Positions 16,157-24,936 are shown, counted from the first letter of the stretch. The stretch is 64,000 nt of DNA from Pseudoramibacter fermentans (GCA_009493725.1 VOGB01000004.1:62001-126000); one strand, 5' to 3'. Made by a program: numbers and translations. The notes: generated from the sequence alone by a model not told the origin.

Positions 16157-17686
16157 ATGCTGACAATTATACTGGCAATTTGCATCATCGTTGCATTTTT
16201 TGCCGGATATCTGATAAACAAAACAGTGTCAGACCGTCAGATCGGGGCCGCCAAGGACCGCGCTGCCGCGATCATCGATGACGCGAAAAGAGACGCTGAA
16301 CATCAGAAAAAAGAAATGCTCTTCAACGCAAAAGAAGAAGCGATGTCGATTAAAGACGCGATCGAAAAAGAAAACCGAGATCGTCGGAGCGAGCTCCAGA
16401 AAATGGAAACGCGCCTGATGAACAAAGAAGAAAATCTCGACCGCAAAACGTCCAACCTCGACAAAACGCGGGAAAAGCTGGACCGCCGCAGCCGGGAACT
16501 CGACCAGAAGCAGAAAAAGCTGGCGGGCATGATGGACGAAAAGATCGCCGAGCTCGAAAAGGTTTCGGGGATGACCAAGGAAGAAGCCAAGGAAACCCTG
16601 ATGGACGAGGTCGGGCGGGAAGCCCGGGCCGACGCCGCCGTGCTCTACAAGAAAATTGAGGACGAGGCGAAGGAAAACGCCGATAAACGGGCCAGCGAAA
16701 TTGTGGCCCAGTCCATTCAGCGCTACGCCGCTGACCACGTCGCGGAATCGACGATTTCGGTCGTCAATCTGCCCAACGACGAAATGAAGGGGCGCATCAT
16801 CGGCCGCGAAGGCCGGAATATCCGCGCCCTCGAAAAGATGACGGGGATCGACCTGATCATCGATGACACGCCGGAAGCGGTCGTCCTCTCCGGGTTTGAT
16901 CCGGTCCGCCGCGAAGTCGCGCGGATGGCGCTGGAACGGCTGATCGTCGACGGGCGCATCCACCCGGCGCGCATCGAAGAAGTCGTCAACAAGTGCCGCA
17001 AGGAACTGGACAACGAAATTAAAGAAACGGGTGAACAGGCCTGCTTTGACACGGGCATTCACAACGTGCACCCTGAAATCATCAAGCTCCTCGGGCGGCT
17101 GAAATACCGCACGAGCTACGGGCAGAACGTGCTCAAGCACTCCATTGAGGTTTCTTACCTGGCCGGCATGATGGCAGCTGAGCTCGGTGCCAACGTGAAA
17201 ATTGCGAAGCGCGCGGGGCTGCTCCACGACATCGGCAAGGCCATCGACCACGAAGTGGAAGGCAACCACGTCGAAATCGGCGTGAACGTGCTGAAGAAGC
17301 ACAAGGAAAACAAGGCCGTGATTCACGCGGTCGAAGCGCACCACAACGACGTCGAACCGCAGACCATCGAAGCGGTGCTGATTCAGGCGGCTGACGCGAT
17401 TTCCGCGGCACGTCCTGGCGCGAGACGGGAAACCCTCGGCTCTTACGTGCAGCGCCTCGAAGATCTGGAAAAGATCGCCAACTCCTTCGACGGTGTCGAA
17501 AAATCCTACGCGATTCAGGCTGGCCGCGAGGTCCGCGTGATGGTCGCGCCGGAAGATGTCGACGACAAGGGCCTGCCGCTGCTCGCTAGAGACATTGCCA
17601 AGAAAATCGAAACGGAAATGGAATATCCCGGAAACGTTAAAGTCAATTTGATCCGAGAAACCAGGGCTGTTGATTACGCAAAATAA
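16157..17686 (+). CDS. rny: Ribonuclease Y
   Basis: Membrane-anchored endoribonuclease that initiates mRNA decay in Firmicutes. The 509-residue protein has one N-terminal transmembrane helix (about residues 2-22), a long charged coiled coil (about 30-180), a KH domain (GRIIGREGRNIRALEKMTGID), and an HD hydrolase domain with GLLHDIGKAIDHE. The ATG at 16157 is chosen because AGGAGG ends 8 bases upstream; a GTG at 16148 overlaps that site. ymdB follows, the same pairing as in Bacillus, where YmdB modulates RNase Y-related regulation. Confidence 0.97.
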   Translation: MLTIILAICIIVAFFAGYLINKTVSDRQIGAAKDRAAAIIDDAKRDAEHQKKEMLFNAKEEAMSIKDAIEKENRDRRSELQKMETRLMNKEENLDRKTSNLDKTREKLDRRSRELDQKQKKLAGMMDEKIAELEKVSGMTKEEAKETLMDEVGREARADAAVLYKKIEDEAKENADKRASEIVAQSIQRYAADHVAESTISVVNLPNDEMKGRIIGREGRNIRALEKMTGIDLIIDDTPEAVVLSGFDPVRREVARMALERLIVDGRIHPARIEEVVNKCRKELDNEIKETGEQACFDTGIHNVHPEIIKLLGRLKYRTSYGQNVLKHSIEVSYLAGMMAAELGANVKIAKRAGLLHDIGKAIDHEVEGNHVEIGVNVLKKHKENKAVIHAVEAHHNDVEPQTIEAVLIQAADAISAARPGARRETLGSYVQRLEDLEKIANSFDGVEKSYAIQAGREVRVMVAPEDVDDKGLPLLARDIAKKIETEMEYPGNVKVNLIRETRAVDYAK

Positions 17687-17690
17687 TCAG

Positions 17691-17719
17691 AAAGGAAGGT
17701 TACTCACCTTCCTTTTTTT
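17691..17719 (+). terminator. Intrinsic terminator after rny
   Basis: AAGGAAGGT and ACCTTCCTT form a 9-base stem around a short loop, ending in a run of seven T residues. Confidence 0.88.
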
Positions 17720-17750
17720 ATGAATTTTAGAAGACATTGAGGTCAATGAC

Positions 17751-18539
17751 ATGAAAATATTAATGCTCGGCGATATTGTCGGACGGCCAGGGCGCCAGAT
17801 TGTTCGGGAATATCTGCCATCGATTAGAAAGAAGCTCGGCGCCGATTTTGTCGTCGCCAACGGTGAAAACGCTTCGGGCGGCAACGGCCTAACGGAAAAG
17901 AACGCGAAGCAGCTGCTCGCCGCGCCGATTGACGTGCTGACCATGGGCAACCACGTTTGGAAGCAGCGGGAGACCCGCGACTACATCGACCGGTACGACC
18001 GCATCGTCCGGCCGATCAATTACCCGCCGAAGACGCCGGGGCAGGGAGCGCACATTTACGAACACGACGGCGTGCGCATTGCCGTGCTGAACATGTCCGG
18101 GCAGTCCTTTATGGACAACCTGGATTCGCCCTTTACAGCGGCGGAACAGGTGGTGCCGGAGCTTGTGGCAGACAGTGACATCCTGCTCGTCGATTTTCAC
18201 GCTGAGACGACGAGCGAAAAAATCGCGATGGGCTTTTATCTCGACGGGAAGGCCACAGCCGTGGTCGGCACCCACACCCACGTCCAGACTGCGGACGCCC
18301 GGGTGCTGCCGAAGGGAACCGCCTTCATCACCGACCTGGGTATGACCGGGCCCCTCAACGGCATTCTCGGCGTCAAGGCCGGGATCATCATCGAACAGCT
18401 GACGACGAAGATGCCGGTGCGCTACGAAATTGAGCGCCAGATGCCCTGGCAGCTCAACGGCGTGCTGATCGACGTCGATGAAGGTACCGGGCGTGCCCGG
18501 CACATTGAGCGGGTTTACGAAATTTTCGATGAAAACTAA
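17751..18539 (+). CDS. ymdB: YmdB-type metallophosphoesterase
   Basis: A 262-residue metallophosphoesterase of the TIGR00282 group, with 2',3'-cyclic nucleotide phosphodiesterase activity in Bacillus, where it affects biofilm and motility choice. Metal-ligand blocks are complete: LGDIVGRPGR (Asp), NGENASGG (Asn/Glu), GNHVW (His), DFHAETTSEK (His) and GTHTHVQTAD (two His). It follows rny but is separated from it by an intrinsic terminator, so expression may be partly by read-through or by an unseen promoter. Confidence 0.92.
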   Translation: MKILMLGDIVGRPGRQIVREYLPSIRKKLGADFVVANGENASGGNGLTEKNAKQLLAAPIDVLTMGNHVWKQRETRDYIDRYDRIVRPINYPPKTPGQGAHIYEHDGVRIAVLNMSGQSFMDNLDSPFTAAEQVVPELVADSDILLVDFHAETTSEKIAMGFYLDGKATAVVGTHTHVQTADARVLPKGTAFITDLGMTGPLNGILGVKAGIIIEQLTTKMPVRYEIERQMPWQLNGVLIDVDEGTGRARHIERVYEIFDEN

Positions 18540-18603
18540 AGCCTTCAGGGTTTATAATGTAGAGGAAGCTGCGTTTAAAAATGCTTAAGCAAGGGAGGAA
18601 GCC

Positions 18604-19257
18604 ATGTCATTTGAAATTCCAGCTAATGTCCATTTGATTGATAACCCATTGGTGACCGATCGGCTGACGGTCCTTCGGATGAAGAAGACCAACACCCGGA
18701 AGTTCCGGGAAATTGTGAAAGAAATCAGCGGGTTTCTGGCCTACGAAATCGGACGGACCCTGCCGATGAAGGACGTCGAAATCCAGACGCCAATGCGCAA
18801 AACCGTTCAGAAGCGCATTGACACCTCAAAGAAAATGGCCATCGTGCCGATTCTCAGAGCCGGCGTCGGGATGATCCCGGGCTTTACCAAGGTGTACCCC
18901 GACGTGCAGATTCTCAACATCGGGGTGAAACGGGACGAAACGACTCACGCGCCCATTTCTTATTACGAAAATTTCCCGGGCGATATCCGCGCCCAGAAAT
19001 GCATCATCATCGACCCGATGCTGGCGACGGGCGGCTCGATCGAGTACACCGTCGAAAAGCTGAAAGAAAAAGGATGCAAGGATATTGTCATCGCGGCGAT
19101 CATCACGGCGCCGGAGGGCATCGCCCGCATCAGCAGCGCCTACCCGGATATCCCGATTTTCTGCTGCGCGATCGACGACCATTTGGACAAGGATAAATAC
19201 ATTATTCCGGGGCTCGGAGACGCGGGCGACCGCATCTTCGGCACCGAAGCAAAATAA
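18604..19257 (+). CDS. upp: Uracil phosphoribosyltransferase
   Basis: Pyrimidine salvage enzyme making UMP from uracil and PRPP. The 217-residue protein carries the PRPP loop IIDPMLATGGSIEYTV near residue 139, the upstream PILRAGVGM segment and the C-terminal uracil-binding YIIPGLGDAGDR. GGGAGG lies 8 bases before the ATG. It is followed 11 bases later by purB, grouping a salvage and a de novo nucleotide gene. Confidence 0.96.
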   Translation: MSFEIPANVHLIDNPLVTDRLTVLRMKKTNTRKFREIVKEISGFLAYEIGRTLPMKDVEIQTPMRKTVQKRIDTSKKMAIVPILRAGVGMIPGFTKVYPDVQILNIGVKRDETTHAPISYYENFPGDIRAQKCIIIDPMLATGGSIEYTVEKLKEKGCKDIVIAAIITAPEGIARISSAYPDIPIFCCAIDDHLDKDKYIIPGLGDAGDRIFGTEAK

Positions 19258-19268
19258 AGGAGTGTAAC

Positions 19269-20705
19269 ATGAGCAAAGAGTTTTACGAAAATCCATTGAT
19301 TGAACGCTACGCCTCGCCGGAAATCTGCAGAATCTTTTCGGCGGATTTTAAATTTTCTACCTGGCGGAAATTGTGGGTTGCCCTGGCCGAAACCGAACAA
19401 GAGCTCGGCCTCGACATTACCGACGAACAGATTGACGAACTGAAATCGAAAATTAACGACATCGACTACGGTTTGGCGGCCGAATACGAAAAGAAGCTGC
19501 GCCACGACGTCATGGCCCACGTGCACACCTACGGTGACCAGTGCCCGAAGGCCAAGGGCATCATCCATCTGGGCGCCACCTCGGCCTACGTCGGCGACAA
19601 CACCGACATCATTCAGTACACCGAAGGGCTGCGCCACACCAAGCGCATCCTCGTCAACCTGATCGCGAAGATGGCAAAATTCGCCGATGCGTACAAATCG
19701 CTGCCGACCCTCGGTTTCACCCACTTCCAGCCGGCCCAGCTGACGACCGTCGGCAAGCGCGCCACGCTGTGGATTCAGGACCTGCTGATGGATTACGCTG
19801 ACTTGGAATACCTGCTCTCGACTATCCGCCTGCGCGGCGCCAAGGGCACGACCGGCACCCAGGCCAGCTTCATGGATTTGTTCGAAAATGACAGCGACAA
19901 GGTCAAAGCCCTCGACGAAAGAGTCGCTGAAAAAATGGGCTTTGATAAGACCTTCGCTGTCACCGGCCAGACCTACCCGCGCAAGCTCGACGCCCGCATT
20001 CTCGCGGTACTCTCCGGCATCGCGCAGAGTTTGTCCAAATTCGCGACGGACATCCGCCTGCTGCAGCATTTGAAGGAAGTCGAAGAACCCTTCGAAAAAT
20101 CGCAGATCGGTTCGTCGGCGATGGCCTACAAGCGCAACCCGATGCGCTGCGAACGCATCTGTTCGCTGGCCCGCTACGTGATGGTCGACAGCTTGAACCC
20201 GGCGATCACCCAGGCGACCCAATGGTTTGAACGCACCCTCGACGACTCGGCGAACAAGCGTATCTCCATTCCGGAAGCCTTCCTCGCCGTCGACGCGATC
20301 ATCGGCATCGCGAACAACGTCTGCAGCGGCCTTGTGGTCTACCCGAAGGTTATCCACCAGCACATTATGAACGAACTGCCCTTCATGGCGACGGAAAACA
20401 TCATCATGGAAGGGGTCAAGCACGGCGGCGACCGTCAGGACCTTCACGAAAAGATCCGCCAGCTCTCGATGCAGGCCGGCGCACAGGTGAAGGAAGAAGG
20501 TAAGCCCAACGATTTGATGGACCGCATCGTCGCGGACGGCTCCTTCGGCATCAAGGCCGAAGACGTGCCGGCGATTTTGAATCCCGAATTGTACATCGGC
20601 CGCGCGCCGCAGCAGGTCAGTGAATTCCTCGAAGGGGAAGTGCAGCCGGTGCTCGACGCCAACCGCGACCACATCGACACTGAAACCGTCGAACTCAAGG
20701 TCTGA
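19269..20705 (+). CDS. purB: Adenylosuccinate lyase
   Basis: Acts twice in purine metabolism: SAICAR to AICAR, and adenylosuccinate to AMP. At 478 residues it belongs to the longer class resembling eukaryotic enzymes rather than the roughly 430-residue Bacillus type. The fumarase/lyase signature reads SSAMAYKRNPMRCE near residue 285, and HLGATSAYVGDN and TLGFTHFQPAQ supply active-site His and Thr. It is tightly placed after upp and before the macrodomain gene. Confidence 0.96.
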   Translation: MSKEFYENPLIERYASPEICRIFSADFKFSTWRKLWVALAETEQELGLDITDEQIDELKSKINDIDYGLAAEYEKKLRHDVMAHVHTYGDQCPKAKGIIHLGATSAYVGDNTDIIQYTEGLRHTKRILVNLIAKMAKFADAYKSLPTLGFTHFQPAQLTTVGKRATLWIQDLLMDYADLEYLLSTIRLRGAKGTTGTQASFMDLFENDSDKVKALDERVAEKMGFDKTFAVTGQTYPRKLDARILAVLSGIAQSLSKFATDIRLLQHLKEVEEPFEKSQIGSSAMAYKRNPMRCERICSLARYVMVDSLNPAITQATQWFERTLDDSANKRISIPEAFLAVDAIIGIANNVCSGLVVYPKVIHQHIMNELPFMATENIIMEGVKHGGDRQDLHEKIRQLSMQAGAQVKEEGKPNDLMDRIVADGSFGIKAEDVPAILNPELYIGRAPQQVSEFLEGEVQPVLDANRDHIDTETVELKV

Positions 20706-20720
20706 TCGAGAGAAACCGAT

Positions 20721-21518
20721 ATGAACCGTTTAGCCCAGATCAAAATGCTGAACCAGATGCTGCTCGGTGAAACGCCGACGCCGCCGGTCGATCCGTCGGC
20801 CTACGGCAGCGACGAAGCCGGTCAGCGGGCGTTGATGCGGGCGCTGATGAACGTCCGCCCGCCCAAGCCGATGTCGTTAATCGTCGAAAACCTCCAGGAC
20901 GCTATTTTGAAATCCTTCCTTGAAGACAAGGGCGTCGTGGACGGGGCGGCGCTGCCGGTCAGCCGGACAGACAGCCGCCTCGCCCTCTGGCAGGGGGACA
21001 TCACCCGGCTCAAGGTCGGCGCCATTGTGAACGCGGCCAATTCTCAGATGCTCGGCTGCTTTGTGCCGGGCCACAGCTGTATCGACAACGCCATCCACTC
21101 GGCGGCGGGCATGCAGCTGCGTAACGCCTGCGCCGCGCTGATGGCGGGCCAAGACGGGCCTGAGCCCACCGGCCAGGCTAAGGTCACCCCGGCCTACAAC
21201 CTGCCGTGCCAGTGCGTGATCCATACCGTCGGCCCGATCGTCGAGGGTGAACTGACCCAAGGAGATGTCGACGCCCTCGCAAGCTGCTACCGCAGCTGTC
21301 TCGACGCGGCGGACGACGCCGATCTCGACTCGATCGCCTTCTGCTGCATTTCCACGGGCGTGTTCCGCTTTCCTCAGGACAAGGCCGCGGAAATTGCGGT
21401 TTCAACTGTAAAAGATTGGCTGGACGCTCATCCACAGACCAGCGTCAAAAAAGTCGTCTTCAATGTCTTTAAGGACGAGGACTGGCGCCTCTACGACGCG
21501 CTGCTCAATCAGGCGTAA
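20721..21518 (+). CDS. Zinc-containing macrodomain protein (ADP-ribosyl hydrolase type)
   Basis: A 265-residue protein with an N-terminal helical segment (about 1-75) and a macrodomain (about 85-260). The loop GDITRLKVGAIVNAANSQMLGCFVPGHSCIDN carries the Asn/Asp and the GCxxxGHxCID zinc-binding signature of the class that removes ADP-ribose from proteins. In some bacteria that class is coded with a sirtuin (SirTM) and lipoyl-carrier genes; none of these is nearby. Here it lies between purB and yaaA with gaps of 15 and 5 bases, apparently in one operon. Confidence 0.85.
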   Translation: MNRLAQIKMLNQMLLGETPTPPVDPSAYGSDEAGQRALMRALMNVRPPKPMSLIVENLQDAILKSFLEDKGVVDGAALPVSRTDSRLALWQGDITRLKVGAIVNAANSQMLGCFVPGHSCIDNAIHSAAGMQLRNACAALMAGQDGPEPTGQAKVTPAYNLPCQCVIHTVGPIVEGELTQGDVDALASCYRSCLDAADDADLDSIAFCCISTGVFRFPQDKAAEIAVSTVKDWLDAHPQTSVKKVVFNVFKDEDWRLYDALLNQA

Positions 21519-21523
21519 GGTCT

Positions 21524-22294
21524 ATGCGCATCATCATTTCACCCGCGAAGCAGATGATTCGCGATCCCGACGCGACGCCCGCCGCGGCGCTGCCGGTTTT
21601 TCTCGATCGAACCGAAATCCTGATGAAGTGGATGCAGAGCTTGAGCTTCGAGGCCCAGCGGAAGCTCTGGGCCTGCAGCGACGCCATCGCCGAGCAGAAC
21701 CACCGCCGACTGGAGACGATGGATCTGCGCCGCAATCTGACGCCGGCGCTTTTAGCTTTTGACGGCATTCAGTACCAGTACATGGCGCCGACGGTTTTTG
21801 AAAGCAGCCAATACGATTACGTCCAGGCCCACCTTCGGATTCTGTCCGGTTTTTACGGCGTGCTGAAGCCGATGGACGGTGTGACGCCCTACCGGCTCGA
21901 GATGCAGGCCAAGGCCGCGGTGAACGGCAGTCGAAATCTTTACGATTTCTGGGGCAGCCGGCTCTATCAGGACGTGATGGACGACAGCCGCGTGCTGATC
22001 AACCTGGCCTCCAAGGAATACAGCAAAAGTGTCGCGCCCTACCTTCAGCCGGGGGACCGCATGATCACCTGTGTCTTTGGCGAATTGCAGGGCGGCCGCG
22101 TGGTGCAAAAAGGGGTTTACGTCAAAATGGCGCGAGGAGAAATGGTGCGCTTCCTCGCCGAAACGAAGGCGGAAACGCCGGAAGCCTTGAAGGCCTTTGA
22201 GGTCAGCGGCTACTGCTACGATCCCGAGCGCTCTGATGAAACGACTTATGTTTTTACCCGGACGGCCGTTCCCGGCAAAGCCGGCGGCAGATAG
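21524..22294 (+). CDS. yaaA: YaaA-family peroxide-stress protein
   Basis: A 256-residue member of the YaaA/UPF0246 family, linked in E. coli to limiting free iron and DNA damage during peroxide stress. Family blocks present are IIISPAKQM at the N-terminus, ALLAFDGIQYQYM in the middle, LRILSGFYGVLKPMDGVTPYRLEM, and INLASKEYSKSV. It begins 5 bases after the macrodomain gene and ends at an intrinsic terminator, closing the upp-purB-macro-yaaA unit. Confidence 0.92.
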   Translation: MRIIISPAKQMIRDPDATPAAALPVFLDRTEILMKWMQSLSFEAQRKLWACSDAIAEQNHRRLETMDLRRNLTPALLAFDGIQYQYMAPTVFESSQYDYVQAHLRILSGFYGVLKPMDGVTPYRLEMQAKAAVNGSRNLYDFWGSRLYQDVMDDSRVLINLASKEYSKSVAPYLQPGDRMITCVFGELQGGRVVQKGVYVKMARGEMVRFLAETKAETPEALKAFEVSGYCYDPERSDETTYVFTRTAVPGKAGGR

Positions 22295-22305
22295 AAATAA
22301 AATTC

Positions 22306-22343
22306 AAAAAATCAGCTCTTTAAAAAAAGAGTTGATTTTTTTT
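22306..22343 (+). terminator. Intrinsic terminator after yaaA
   Basis: AAAAAATCAGCTCTT pairs with AAGAGTTGATTTTTT around a short A-rich loop, ending in eight T residues. Confidence 0.88.
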
Positions 22344-22352
22344 ATTTTGGCC

Positions 22353-22381
22353 TTGACATAGTAATCAAATAGGTTTAATAT
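22353..22381 (+). promoter_or_regulatory. Promoter of the metY-cysK operon
   Basis: A perfect TTGACA and TAATAT are separated by 17 bases. The expected transcript starts near 22388 and has a leader of about 240 bases before metY. Confidence 0.85.
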
Positions 22382-22407
22382 ATACCCATAACATATTTAA
22401 ACCCTAT
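22369..22407 (+). promoter_or_regulatory. Palindromic operator over the metY -10 element
   Basis: ATAGGTTTAATATAT and the downstream ATATTTAAACCCTAT are near-perfect reverse complements with a 9-base spacer and one unpaired base. The left half covers the -10 box, so a bound repressor would block polymerase. Cysteine regulons in Firmicutes are often run by Rrf2-type (CymR) or LysR-type regulators, but the regulator is not in this window and the motif has not been matched to a known one. Confidence 0.6.
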
Positions 22408-22435
22408 GTTTAATAATAATTCAGGAGGTGCCGAA

Positions 22436-22531
22436 TTGAACAGAGTTTACGGAACGGCCTGTACGTGTCAGAGTGACTGGATTCGACACGTACTCAAGCA
22501 AATTACAAGCGGACGAATGTGCTGCCGCTAA
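22436..22531 (+). CDS. Cysteine-rich leader peptide upstream of metY-cysK
   Basis: A 31-codon ORF starting with TTG and ending in TAA. AGGAGGT (22423-22429) sits 6 bases upstream, a better ribosome binding site than that of metY itself. Four of 31 residues are Cys: Cys9 and Cys11, and the adjacent pair Cys29-Cys30 one residue before the C-terminal Arg. Two inverted repeats overlap these codons: 22461-22469 with 22485-22493 (perfect 9 bp) and 22508-22512 with 22525-22529 (5 bp). The stop is 95 bases before metY. The position and content suggest a cysteine-sensing leader ORF. Translation is inferred, not shown. Confidence 0.55.
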   Translation: MNRVYGTACTCQSDWIRHVLKQITSGRMCCR

Positions 22532-22626
22532 TCAATTTCCAAATAAAATAAGACAGTCAGACGGCAATAAAATAAATAGTAAACAAGTAAATTTAGTAAT
22601 AGAATTAAAGAAAGTGAGAAATTAAA

Positions 22627-23907
22627 ATGGCTTATAAATTTGAAACACTGCAGTTACACGTTGGACAGGAACAGGCGGATCCGGTTACCGATTCTAGAGC
22701 GGTTCCAATTTACGCGACGACTTCTTACGTTTTCCACAACTCCAAGCACGCGGCTGACCGCTTCGGCTTAAGAGATGCCGGCAACATCTACGGCAGACTG
22801 ACTAACTCCACCGTCGACGTTTTTGAAAAACGTGTCGCAGCCCTCGAAGGCGGCTCGGCGGCATTGGCCACCGCTTCCGGTTCAGCAGCCATCACTTACG
22901 TCATCGAAGCCCTGGCCCATCAGGGACAGAACATCGTCTCAGCGAAGACAGTTTACGGCGGGACCTACAACCTGCTCGAACACACTCTGCCGCATTTCGG
23001 CGTGACCGGCAAATGGGTCGAACCTGATGATTTCGACGCCATCGAAGCGGCAATCGACGAAAACACCCAGGCGCTCTACGCTGAAACCCTCGGCAACCCG
23101 AACTCTAACATCGTCGACATCGAAAAATGGGCGGAAATCGCACACAAGCACGGTCTGCCATTGGTCATCGACAACACCTTTGCGACCCCGTATCTGGTCA
23201 GACCGATTGAATACGGCGCAGACATTGTCGTCCACTCTGCCACAAAATTCATCGGCGGCCACGGCACCGCAATCGGCGGCGTCCTGGTTGACGGCGGTAC
23301 CTTTGACTGGAAAGCCAGCGGACGTTATCCGTGGATTTCTGAACCAGACCCGTCCTACCACGGCATCAGCTTTGCTGACGCAGCCGGCCCGGCAGCCTTC
23401 GCGACTTATATCCGCGCGATTCTCTTGAGAGATCAGGGCGCTACGCTCTCACCGTTCCACGCTTTCCTCTTCCTGCAGGGACTTGAAACCCTGTCACTGC
23501 GTGTCGAACGCCACGTTCAGAACGCGCTGAAGGTCGTCGAATACCTGAACAACCATCCGCAGGTCGAAGCGGTGCACCATCCGTCTCTCGAAAGCGAACC
23601 GAGCCACAAGCTCTACAACAAATACTTCCCGAACGGCGGCGGTTCAATCTTCACCTTTGAAATCAAAGGGGACGCGCAGACCGCAATGGACTTCATCGAC
23701 AACCTGCCGATTTTCTCACTGCTGGCTAACGTCGCTGACGTCAAATCCCTGGTCATCCATCCGGCATCCACAACCCACTCACAGCTCAACGAAGCAGAAC
23801 TGTTGGATCAGGGCATCAAGCCGAACACCATCCGTCTCTCCATCGGGATTGAAAATGTCGACGATTTGATCGACGCGTTGGATACCGCATTTGCTGCTGT
23901 CAAATAA
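22627..23907 (+). CDS. metY: O-acetylhomoserine sulfhydrylase (MetY-type)
   Basis: PLP enzyme joining O-acetylhomoserine and sulfide to give homocysteine. The 426-residue protein has ATTSYVFHNSKHAADRFGL near the N-terminus, the cofactor-contacting GSAAI and YGGTYNL segments, and the PLP lysine in VHSATKFIGGHGTAIGG near residue 210. The length and the large insertion after the lysine loop fit the Cys/Met-metabolism PLP enzymes of O-acetylhomoserine type. Its own ribosome binding site (AAGTGAG) is weak. cysK follows 38 bases later, before the shared terminator. Confidence 0.93.
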   Translation: MAYKFETLQLHVGQEQADPVTDSRAVPIYATTSYVFHNSKHAADRFGLRDAGNIYGRLTNSTVDVFEKRVAALEGGSAALATASGSAAITYVIEALAHQGQNIVSAKTVYGGTYNLLEHTLPHFGVTGKWVEPDDFDAIEAAIDENTQALYAETLGNPNSNIVDIEKWAEIAHKHGLPLVIDNTFATPYLVRPIEYGADIVVHSATKFIGGHGTAIGGVLVDGGTFDWKASGRYPWISEPDPSYHGISFADAAGPAAFATYIRAILLRDQGATLSPFHAFLFLQGLETLSLRVERHVQNALKVVEYLNNHPQVEAVHHPSLESEPSHKLYNKYFPNGGGSIFTFEIKGDAQTAMDFIDNLPIFSLLANVADVKSLVIHPASTTHSQLNEAELLDQGIKPNTIRLSIGIENVDDLIDALDTAFAAVK

Positions 23908-23945
23908 CGAAAACATTGGATTCATATTTCGGAGGTAACCATCAA

Positions 23946-24866
23946 ATGGCAAAAATTTATCAGAATTTATCAGATTTAGTCGGCAACACGCCGCTTTTCG
24001 AATTAACTCATGTGGAAAAAGCCGAAGACCTCGACGCGAAAGTCGTCGTCAAACTGGAATACTTTAACCCGGCGGGATCGGTCAAAGACCGTATCGCGCT
24101 GGCGATGATCACGGACGCGGAAGAAAAGGGCCAGCTCAAACCGGGGGCCACCATCATTGAACCGACCTCAGGAAACACCGGAATCGGTCTGGCCGCTGTC
24201 GGCGCATCTAAGGGCTACAAAGTTATCCTGACGATGCCGGAAACCATGTCTGTCGAACGCCGCAACCTGTTGAAACTCTACGGTGCAGAAGTCGTCTTGA
24301 CCGACGGTGCAAAGGGCATGAAGGGCGCCATTGAAAAGGCTAATGAACTCCACGAACAGACACCGGGCAGCTTTGTGCCGGGGCAGTTTGTCAATCCGGC
24401 CAATCCTAAGGCGCACCGCGAAACCACTGGCCCTGAAATCTGGCGCGACACTGACGGCGAAGTCGACATTTTCGTCGCAGGGATCGGCACCGGCGGCACC
24501 CTGACCGGTGTCGGTGAATACCTGAAATCTCAGAAACCGGACGTCAAAATCGTCGCAGTCGAACCGGCTGGCTCGCCTGTACTGTCTGAAGGCCACGGCG
24601 GCCCGCACAAAATCCAGGGCATCGGCGCCGGATTTGTACCGGACACCTTGAACACAGACATTTACGACGAAATCGTGACGGTCACCAATGAAGACGCTTT
24701 TGATACGACCCGTGCCGTCGCTAAAGCGGAAGGCATTTTGACCGGGATTTCCTCCGGCGCTGCAGTCTGGACCGCGATCCAGCTGGCGAAACGTCCGGAA
24801 AACAAGGGAAAGACCATCGTCGCCCTTCTGCCGGATACCGGTGACCGTTACCTCTCCATGCTTTAA
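23946..24866 (+). CDS. cysK: Cysteine synthase A
   Basis: Makes cysteine from O-acetylserine and sulfide. The 306-residue fold-type II PLP protein shows the PLP lysine in NPAGSVKDRIA, the substrate loop PTSGNTGIG, the glycine-rich phosphate site GTGGTLTGVGEY and the C-terminal PDTGDRYLS. The start is placed at 23946, where GGAGGT lies 8 bases upstream, rather than at an in-frame ATG 30 bases earlier. With metY it covers sulfide capture into both cysteine and homocysteine. Confidence 0.95.
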   Translation: MAKIYQNLSDLVGNTPLFELTHVEKAEDLDAKVVVKLEYFNPAGSVKDRIALAMITDAEEKGQLKPGATIIEPTSGNTGIGLAAVGASKGYKVILTMPETMSVERRNLLKLYGAEVVLTDGAKGMKGAIEKANELHEQTPGSFVPGQFVNPANPKAHRETTGPEIWRDTDGEVDIFVAGIGTGGTLTGVGEYLKSQKPDVKIVAVEPAGSPVLSEGHGGPHKIQGIGAGFVPDTLNTDIYDEIVTVTNEDAFDTTRAVAKAEGILTGISSGAAVWTAIQLAKRPENKGKTIVALLPDTGDRYLSML

Positions 24867-24902
24867 GATCGGGTCACGTTCCCTTTCTCTTTGATACCCC
24901 TC

Positions 24903-24936
24903 ACCGGGATCTTGCTATGCAAGGTCTCGGTTTTTT
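24903..24936 (+). terminator. Intrinsic terminator after cysK
   Basis: ACCGGGATCTTGC pairs with GCAAGGTCTCGGT (one wobble and one mismatch) around a 3-base loop, followed by six T residues. Confidence 0.88.

Noticed and set aside
16229..17344. Minus-strand frame opposite rny
   Set aside because: Shadow of the coiled-coil and KH coding sequence; no ribosome binding site.
19140..20672. Long minus-strand open frame opposite purB
   Set aside because: It is the complement of a clearly conserved gene, has no ribosome binding site, and its predicted protein resembles no family; GC-rich codons commonly leave such open frames.
22461..22500. tmRNA-like GGATTCGAC segment in the metY leader
   Set aside because: Only ten bases match; there is no acceptor stem, no tag reading frame ending in Ala-Ala and no T-arm or CCA downstream.
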